From Pleurodeles waltl (taxonomy: Eukaryota; Chordata; Amphibia; Caudata; Salamandridae): DNA of 64,000 nt. Numbering within the stretch: position 1 is the stretch's first letter; every line of letters starts with the position of its first letter. The notes under the pieces are model-generated. The model had not been told where the DNA came from, made no database searches, and saw only the letters and a list, made by a program, of their open reading frames with translations. The stretch spans positions 22,603,426 through 22,667,425 of the forward strand of contig NC_090447.1 in assembly GCF_031143425.1 (NCBI RefSeq), given 5' to 3'. A program made the position numbers and the translations under genes. Positions 58,166 through 64,000 of this stretch are shown piece by piece.

Positions 58166-59505
58166 TGGTGGAGTCCCCTCGTGGATCTGGCGTCGTGTAC
58201 TCAAGTGGCTGAGGTGCCCCCCCTTCCCTTCCCCCTGAGGTGCCTGTCCTTTTTTCTATCTGATGCCCCTGCAGTGTTCTCTCCGTGGAGTTCTTGTCGT
58301 GGGACTGGGCCTTGCCCATTTGCCCTGGACCCCTGTGGTCCCCGGACAGTAGTTGGACTACAGTTTGTAGATGTAAATAATTTGTACATAGTTTATTTAT
58401 TTTTTTAAAAATTATCGTGACTATTTTCAATACAATATATCTGCCTGTTTCAGTACTCTTCCTTTGGTCTTTGCATTATTTCGGAAGGGGGGGGTGTTGG
58501 GGGTTGTGACAGTGATCTGTGGGAAAGCATTGATGTGTGTGTTGTAGTGGGTGTGGGTGGGTGGGTGTGTGCCGGTAATTTTTTCCCTCCCCTGTGTCGT
58601 AGGTGCAGTACTCACCGATGTCTTCCGCGCCGCCGGGCGCGCTCCTGGTACAGGAGCAGGTATAGGAGTGCGGGGATGACCTGCAACTCTGGTTCCATGA
58701 TCTCGGAATTCCGCGTGGAGTGTGTCGAGGTGAGCGTTTTCCCGTTTGTAGTCTGTTTCCGCCGTGTTTTTATCAGCGGTGCTCCCGCCCCGGAAAATGT
58801 GGTGGATTGGTGGGTCGTGATCGGGTAGGCGGTACATTGTCTCCCGCCGGGCTGTTGGCGGTGACCGCCAGGCTGTTTGTTTGTACCGCCGTGGCGGGCG
58901 GATTGTTGAAGCGGCGCTCTCTGTTGGCGGTAACCGCCAGGGTCAGAATTCCATTTTTCGGACCGCCAGCCTGTCGGCGGTATGGCCGCGGCTTTAACAC
59001 CGACCGCCAGGGTTGGAATGAGGGCCTAAGTGTGAAGGTAAACTTTTAACCGAGACCTCCCGCGGCCTGTAGCCGAGCAGGTCTCCATCGCGGTCGGCCT
59101 TAAACTTCTACTTTTCCCCGGTCGAGGTGCAACCAGATGACCCGATTGGCGCTTTTTGTTTCTAGGCGCTAAAAAAATAATAATTCTTTAAAAATTCATA
59201 TCTCCAGTTCCCCTTATCCGATTTTATTAGTTTTGGTGTCATTTTAAAGATAAAAATATAATCTATTTTTATAAATTGGTTTTGGGTTTTTAAACTGTTT
59301 CCTGTGTTTTATTTAATTACTGTTTTGTGATATTTGAATGCTTTACACTCTGTCTTCTAAGTTAAGCCTTGACGCTCGTTGCCAAGCTACCAAGGGTTGA
59401 GCTTCGGTTTAATTTACTGAGACCTAACTGGACCTTAGTGGAGGTTAGTGGCCTATTGCTAAGTGTAGGTACCTACCTGCCCTTACCAATACCCATTTTC
59501 CAACA

Positions 59506-60290
59506 AATTATATTCAAGGTGCTTATAAATACTGTTCATTTGCAATGTATTGCTGCAGGCTTTCAGAGTGTGTCAGGGTGTGGTACCTTTCCAGGGCCTT
59601 CTAGAAGCTTTCTCTGCAGCATGACTGGGTGTGGTTTGTGGGCTGGGCCAAGACTCTGTATAAGGGAGCCAGCCCAGCAGCACATGCTCACTATTCATAG
59701 GTCCCGGTGCAGAGCAGCAGCCACTTCCTGAGCTCCTGTTCCGGAGGCCTACTTCGATCTTCCAGGCGTTGCCCTTCATTGTGCTGGTGATCCTTGATCA
59801 GGACGGTAAGACGGAGGTCGGGCTGGGCCCCCGATCCCGTTCTCGAAGGTTTTTGAGTTCTTAGGCCTAATTTTCATGAGAGAGGATTTTACCTCGGGTG
59901 TGTTCATTGTGCACTACCATTTCATGGCATTTACAAGGTAGCATTCGAATCAGCAAGACGCGCGATTCATTTCTTGTGCTTAATTCATGTCTTTCATTGT
60001 GCGCTACCATTTCATGGCATTTACATGGTGGAATTCGAATCGGAAAGTAGCGCGATTCATTTCTTGTGCTTAACTCATGATATTCATTGTGTTGAACCAT
60101 TTCATGGCGTTTTACATATTCTTGTGGAAATCAGCAATGTGCGCAATTCATGTTTCTGCATTTTAGAAAAAGCTAAGTGTTAGTATTCTGGATGTTACAT
60201 TATATGTGCATAAAAAATCCCTTAATACAACTCCTATGGTGTTCCAGAAAACATTCAGATTATTTCCTTGTCCTCATGCAAAAAGACTAT
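59506..60290. other. Unassigned DNA with a TATA-like site and 90-bp repeats
   Basis: AATTA at 59506-59510 is the probable right target duplication of the composite. A TATAAGG lies near 59656 (ctgtataagggagcc), followed by GC-rich transcribed-looking sequence, so this could be an LTR or a promoter; neither is proven. No coding frame of note. Confidence 0.4.
59905..60160 (+). repeat. Three 90-bp tandem repeats
   Basis: Units start at 59905, 59995 and 60085 with cattgtgc or cattgtgt, then accatttcatggc, attcgaatc and gcgattcatttcttgtgct. The third unit is the most diverged. Confidence 0.9.
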
Positions 60291-61320
60291 GGGGGTCATT
60301 ACGACCCTGGAGGACGGCGGAGAAGCGGCGGTCTTACCGCCAACAGGCTGGCGGTTGAAAATGTGCAATTATGACCATGGCGGTTACCGCCATGGTCATC
60401 CGCCACTTCTCCGTTCCGCCCGCCAGGGCGTAGACGAACGCTGGGCTGGAGACCTGGGTCTCCAGCCCGGCGGTCGTCACAAAACTGTCGGCGGTATTTT
60501 GACCCGGCTGACCGCCATGGATTTCATGGGGTTTTGAACCGCCATGAAATCCATGGTGGTAAGCACTATCAGTGCCAAGGAATTCCTTCCCTGGCACAGA
60601 TAGGGGTCTACCCCGCCCCCCACCCCCACCGAGTCCTTCCGCTACACCCCCCACCACCCCTGCCCCCCCCCAAAGGTGGCAGAAACCCCCTCCCCACCCC
60701 AACCCCCAACATCACATCACACATACACAGCCGACACGCACGCAGGCACCACAAACACACATACCCGCACACACATCAACATACATGCGAACAGCCACAC
60801 ACACAGTCATACACGCACACCCACATTCAGACATACACGCACACATCCATACAGACATACATACAGACATACACGCACTCATTTCCAAACACACAACACC
60901 CCCGCAAGCATACATGCATCACACACCCCCTCTACATGCACACACGCACACCCCGATGCACCCACACAACACACAACACCCTCCCACCCCCCTCCCCTAA
61001 CGGACAATCAACTTACCTGGTCCGTTGATCCTCCGGGAGGGGACGGGATCCATGGGGGCAGCTCCGCCGCCACCACACCGTCAACAGAACACCGCCATGC
61101 CGAATCACAGGATGTGATTCGGTGGGCGGTGTTCTGTTGACGTGGCGGTGGAGGTGGAGCAACCTCCACTTCCCCGCCACCTGCTAGTATGGCTGCTGGC
61201 GGCTCTCCGTCCGAAAAAGGACGGAGAGCTGCCAGCAGTCATAATACGCCAAGCGGAAAACCGCCACCACTGGCGGTCTTCAGCACGGTAGTTCCTCAGC
61301 GGTCTTTTCAAACGACCCCC
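60291..61320. mobile_element. Harbinger-type non-autonomous element (1030 bp)
   Basis: Ends gggggtcattacgacc and aaacgaccccc, flanked by TAT (60288-60290 and 61321-61323). It contains a palindrome of ccatggatttcatgg type near 60520-60555 and a CA-rich tract (~60710-60980). The segments around 60570-60600 and 61000-61060 correspond to the element at 31162-32143 read in reverse. No transposase. Confidence 0.85.
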
Positions 61321-61772
61321 TATGTTTGATTTTGAAAACATAATTCTGGAGGGTTCTTATGTTTCAAGTCAATGTGTAACAATTCATTAAGTGGTTTTAT
61401 TGAGAAGTTGTATTAATCATTCTTAATTTCTTCCCAGGTAACAAGACGTCTTGAGGCCTAGTTAATTAGTCCTTGCTTAAGTTATCCATGCTTAAGTTAT
61501 CCATGGTTACAATATGACAATGCTTAGAATCATAGTCTAGTAAAGATTAATATGATATAATTTTGATATTGTGTGTTTTAACCTTTTGCTTCCTACAGGT
61601 CTTCTCCCCAGCTGTTCTCTTCCTAATCCCCTTTTCCCCACTTGGACTCTCTTAGACCCTGTGACATTCTAATCAGAGTATTGGAGCTGTCTTGTGGTGG
61701 ACATGTTGGGAACGTGTGCAGACCCTGAGGATCTGGTGACTCTGACATGAATATCCTCTGCTGAATTAAATC
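61321..61772 (+). other. Unassigned; probably 5' flank of decayed pol
   Basis: AT-rich, about 450 bp, no open frame of note. The last ~100 bp may be out-of-frame pol sequence leading into the RNase H fragment, which lacks its own start context. Confidence 0.4.
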
Positions 61773-62412
61773 ATGCCTTTTCTATACATTTTCTATACTG
61801 ATGGTTCTGCTCAGCCTGCAGTAGGGGCAAAGCACCAATATTCTGCTGCTTGCGTAGCAGTAAAGGGCAGGATGCAGGATGGAGAATTCCACCCTCACAA
61901 AACATACCGGCAGTCACTAGGTGATTGCACTGCACAGTTGGCTGAAGTGAAAGCTCTCTTTCTGGCACACAAGAATACAGATCCTGAATTCCCCACACTT
62001 ATTGTGTGTGATTCGCATTATTGTGTCCAATCTTACAATGAGTACTTACACCACTGGAGCCAGAATAGATTCAGAGACTCCAAAGTGTACACACGAAAGT
62101 GAAAGATGCTTGGGGACAAGTGGCCACAATGAAAGGATTTTTACCATAAGCTCATGTGATTCACACTTTGAGTGATCAGAGTATTGGGATATATGCTGCA
62201 GGGAAGTGGCAAAAGAAACAGTGCAAGCTGCTACAGTCACTTCCATTATCTGTTCTATTACGAGGATAGATGAAGACATCATGATGGCTGTCAACTCTGT
62301 GTGTAATGGAACCCTCTTGCTAAAAGGCTTTCCAACTAGGTATGCCCACCAGTTAAGCGCTCAAAACATCCCATTTGCTGATCGTATGACAGAACCAGGC
62401 ATTTCATTATAA
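61773..62412 (+). pseudogene. Retrovirus-like RNase H and pol fragment, degraded
   Basis: The first frame (61773-62102) shows a retroviral-type RNase H: TDGSAQP, then AQLAEVKALF and LIVCDSHYC, which supply the Asp, Glu and Asp catalytic positions. RNase H removes RNA from RNA:DNA hybrids during reverse transcription. After 62102 the frame is lost with stops and shifts. A further pol-like stretch is legible to about 62412. TDGS-type RNase H differs from the TDAS type of the gypsy element at 19534, pointing to an endogenous-retrovirus-like source. RT, gag and LTRs are not seen nearby. Confidence 0.65.
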
Positions 62413-62640
62413 CGCATGCAATACCAATGCAGTAATTACAATGACCACATCTTCACCACATATGCCTTTACAATTAACAATTTTACCACGCATATGCATT
62501 TACCACTCATGCCTTTACAACAAAAAGCAAGCATTCAACATGTAAGTATAAAGCCTAAATATATATATGTATATATATGTCCCAACTCCGGGGACCACCA
62601 CCTCCACGGAGCTTTCAGTTTGTTATACTAAATATGTAGT
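62413..62640. other. Short AT-rich spacer
   Basis: Contains two catatgcctttacaa-like copies and an AT microsatellite (about 62557-62580). No gene seen. It separates the retrovirus-like fragment from the Penelope-like element. Confidence 0.5.
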
Positions 62641-64000
62641 GCACTCTCTTATCCATCCCATATGAGAATCAAGTTGTCAATAAAGCACACCCATAGCACT
62701 ACTATCTCCATATAGACAATTAACTCATCAGACCATGCCACTTCCTTCTGCAACCATCCCATCTAGAGGTTGGTGTATGTTGGTGCAAATGATGCCCCCA
62801 TCGCCATACTTTGTTTTTGAAGATAGTACTCATTAATGAATAAGAAGATGCTATGTGTTAGGCAAAATTATAGCATGGTCATCAACATTTCTGTATGTTT
62901 TGCAAACTCTATGGGACGTGTTCTCAAAAAGTATCTACATGCTTCTATGCCAAACTGATGCTTGATGGACGTACATAAGGATGAGACATCTATTGCAACT
63001 AAAAGGTAACTGGTTTGCCAAGGAATTATGTCTATCTTGGATAGAAAATCCATTGTGTCCTGTAAATATGATGGAAGTTCAGTCACATAGTGATAGAAAA
63101 TGAGATCCAAATATCTGGATGGGTTCTCTAAACGAGAGCCTATCATGCTTATGATCGGTCTGCCAGGAGTGCAACATTTGCCCTTATGAATCTTTGGCAA
63201 AAATAGAGACATGGAATCCTTGGGAAAGTCCACTTTCAAGTATCTATATTCATCATATTCAATAAGTTGACAATCTAACCACCCATTTAGCATCTCATGG
63301 TAACTTTTTTTATGGCTTAGAATTGGATTTCCTTTAAGTCTTTTATTACAGTCACGATTATTCAACTGACTCTTGGCTTAATGTATTGATCCATATCCAT
63401 AATAACAATGTTCCCACGTTTGTCTGAGAGCTTAATCAATACAGATTTATTATTTCTGAGTTTATTGATTTCTTTCCATTCACTCAGGGTGAAGTGTCTG
63501 CATATTTTAGTTCTCTTGATTTTATTCTTCTTCATACGTAGTTTGTCAATATCCCCCACCACTTACTCATGAAAGATGTCAATGAGATTACCACTCGGTA
63601 GCTGCAGATTAAATTTGCTAGATGGCTTGAGATAATTTATAATTAACTGATCAGTAATGAAACCCAAGTAATTCAACATTTCAATGTCTGTATTTCCACT
63701 TACAGTGCCAACTTGACCATCCTGTACGGTTTCATCTGTTAGGTATTTAATATCTCTAATCTCAAACCCTGAATGTTCAGTGTCCCAATCTGTAATTGTA
63801 CAAAAATGTAAACCAAGATTCAAAATCCTCTCTTGGTTGATAGTGAGTGTTGTATGGGATATGTTAGCAACCCTTGTATTCATTGGGGGATCCGTTTCTA
63901 AATTAGGTAGTTCATATATTACTTGACATTTATTCCTTTTTCTTCCCGCCCCTCCTCGTTTTGTGCCAGTGCAGCCTCCCCCTCTGCTTCTGATTGATTG
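62641..64000 (-). pseudogene. Penelope-like element reverse transcriptase, truncated by window edge
   Basis: Minus strand, N-terminal side at the right. Landmarks: LTINQERILNLGLHF (~63840), ADKGG-like LSDKRGNIVIMD (~63415), LPKIHKGKCCTPGRPIIS (~63170), LPSYLQDTMDFLSKI (~63060) and AIDVSSLCTSI (~62985), a characteristic Penelope order. Stops or frame breaks occur near 63562, 63362 and 62865 and just before 62745. The catalytic box at about 62675 reads FIDN rather than YIDD, so it cannot be active. The reading frame continues past 64000. The GIY-YIG endonuclease expected at the C terminus is not seen before the element ends at ~62640. Confidence 0.8.

Larger units (their letters stand above)
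49567..59026 (+). mobile_element. Harbinger DNA transposon, copy 2 (9460 bp), three genes
   Basis: Bounded by TAA (49564-49566 and 59027-59029). The left end is ggtggtcattctgacctcgg and the right end gggttggaatgagggcc, so the outermost bases of the right end differ from copy 1 and from a perfect inverted repeat. Same three-gene layout as copy 1. Here the first Myb gene and the transposase are intact; the second Myb gene has one single-base loss. Size gain over copy 1 comes largely from two expanded minisatellites (53925-54345 and 56870-57870). Confidence 0.9.
33004..59505 (+). mobile_element. 26.5-kb composite: gag-only LTR retrotransposon with a full Harbinger in each LTR
   Basis: LTRs start tgtgagaaaa and end ttttccaaca (33004-44701 and 47429-59505), around a 2.7-kb internal region with primer site, gag-pro, a membrane-type ORF and a polypurine tract. 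Flanks ACTTA and AATTA match in 4 of 5 bases, fitting an aged target-site duplication. Without insertions each LTR would be about 2.5 kb. At two equivalent TAA sites each LTR contains Harbinger-type DNA: one small element and one complete 8.6-9.5 kb transposon. The retroelement itself has no RT, RNase H or integrase and would depend on a partner. Confidence 0.85.
47429..59505 (+). mobile_element. 3' LTR of composite (12.1 kb with insertions)
   Basis: LTR-proper segments are 47429-49188, 49372-49566 and 59030-59505. It carries a different small element (49189-49368) at the site used by 34775-35392 in the 5' LTR, and a second full Harbinger (49567-59026) at the same TAA as copy 1. Compared with the 5' LTR, about 50 bp are missing to the right of the small element (tccgaaggtaaaaagttg and following). 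Confidence 0.85.

Noticed and set aside
33004..59505. Harbinger carried inside the LTR and duplicated by reverse transcription
   Set aside because: Identical positions suggest it, but the Harbingers are far more diverged than the LTRs. Kept only as the alternative in the first finding.
59640..59880. Host-gene promoter or first exon after TATAAGG
   Set aside because: No coding exon follows and all surroundings are repeats; an LTR is as likely.

Overview
The window looks like intergenic DNA from a very large, transposon-packed vertebrate genome. The best guess is a urodele amphibian (a newt such as Pleurodeles): it is built from long-LTR Ty3/gypsy elements and Harbinger DNA transposons with GGCGGTC-rich ends, plus LINE and Penelope-like remnants. 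I see no host gene, tRNA, rRNA or CRISPR array. The species is inference; the element families come from protein motifs and boundary sequences read directly.

Layout. 1-4507: a small repeat, the 3' part of a ~3-kb LTR, a 36-bp minisatellite and unassigned DNA. 4508-23437: a chain of related LTR elements of Gmr1-like type (integrase placed before reverse transcriptase). It holds a partial LTR split by an L2 LINE, then LTR / broken gag-pro / LTR / nearly complete gag-pro-int-RT-RNaseH / LTR. 24186-32544: another ~2.8-kb LTR, split by a 4.6-kb LINE and a 982-bp Harbinger-type element. 33004-59505: a 26.5-kb composite, described next. 59506-64000: unassigned DNA with a 90-bp tandem repeat, another Harbinger-type element, a retrovirus-like RNase H fragment and a decayed Penelope-like element running off the window.

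The centrepiece is the 33004-59505 composite. It is a gag-only LTR retrotransposon (no RT or integrase; a small ORF with hydrophobic segments sits in their place). Each of its two LTRs holds a complete 8.6-9.5 kb Harbinger transposon at the same TAA, plus a different small Harbinger-type element at a second shared TAA. The LTRs contain ~122-bp tandem units ending in GACTAA, and all four insertions lie at that motif.

Each large Harbinger carries three genes rather than the usual two. A spliced Myb/SANT-like gene converges on a HARBI1-like DDE transposase gene, which is divergent from a second spliced Myb/SANT-like gene across a shared, CCAAT-containing promoter region. By family analogy the transposase cuts and joins while Myb-like partners bind ends and aid nuclear entry. 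Both transposase frames are open; the accessory genes are mostly broken by single-base changes.
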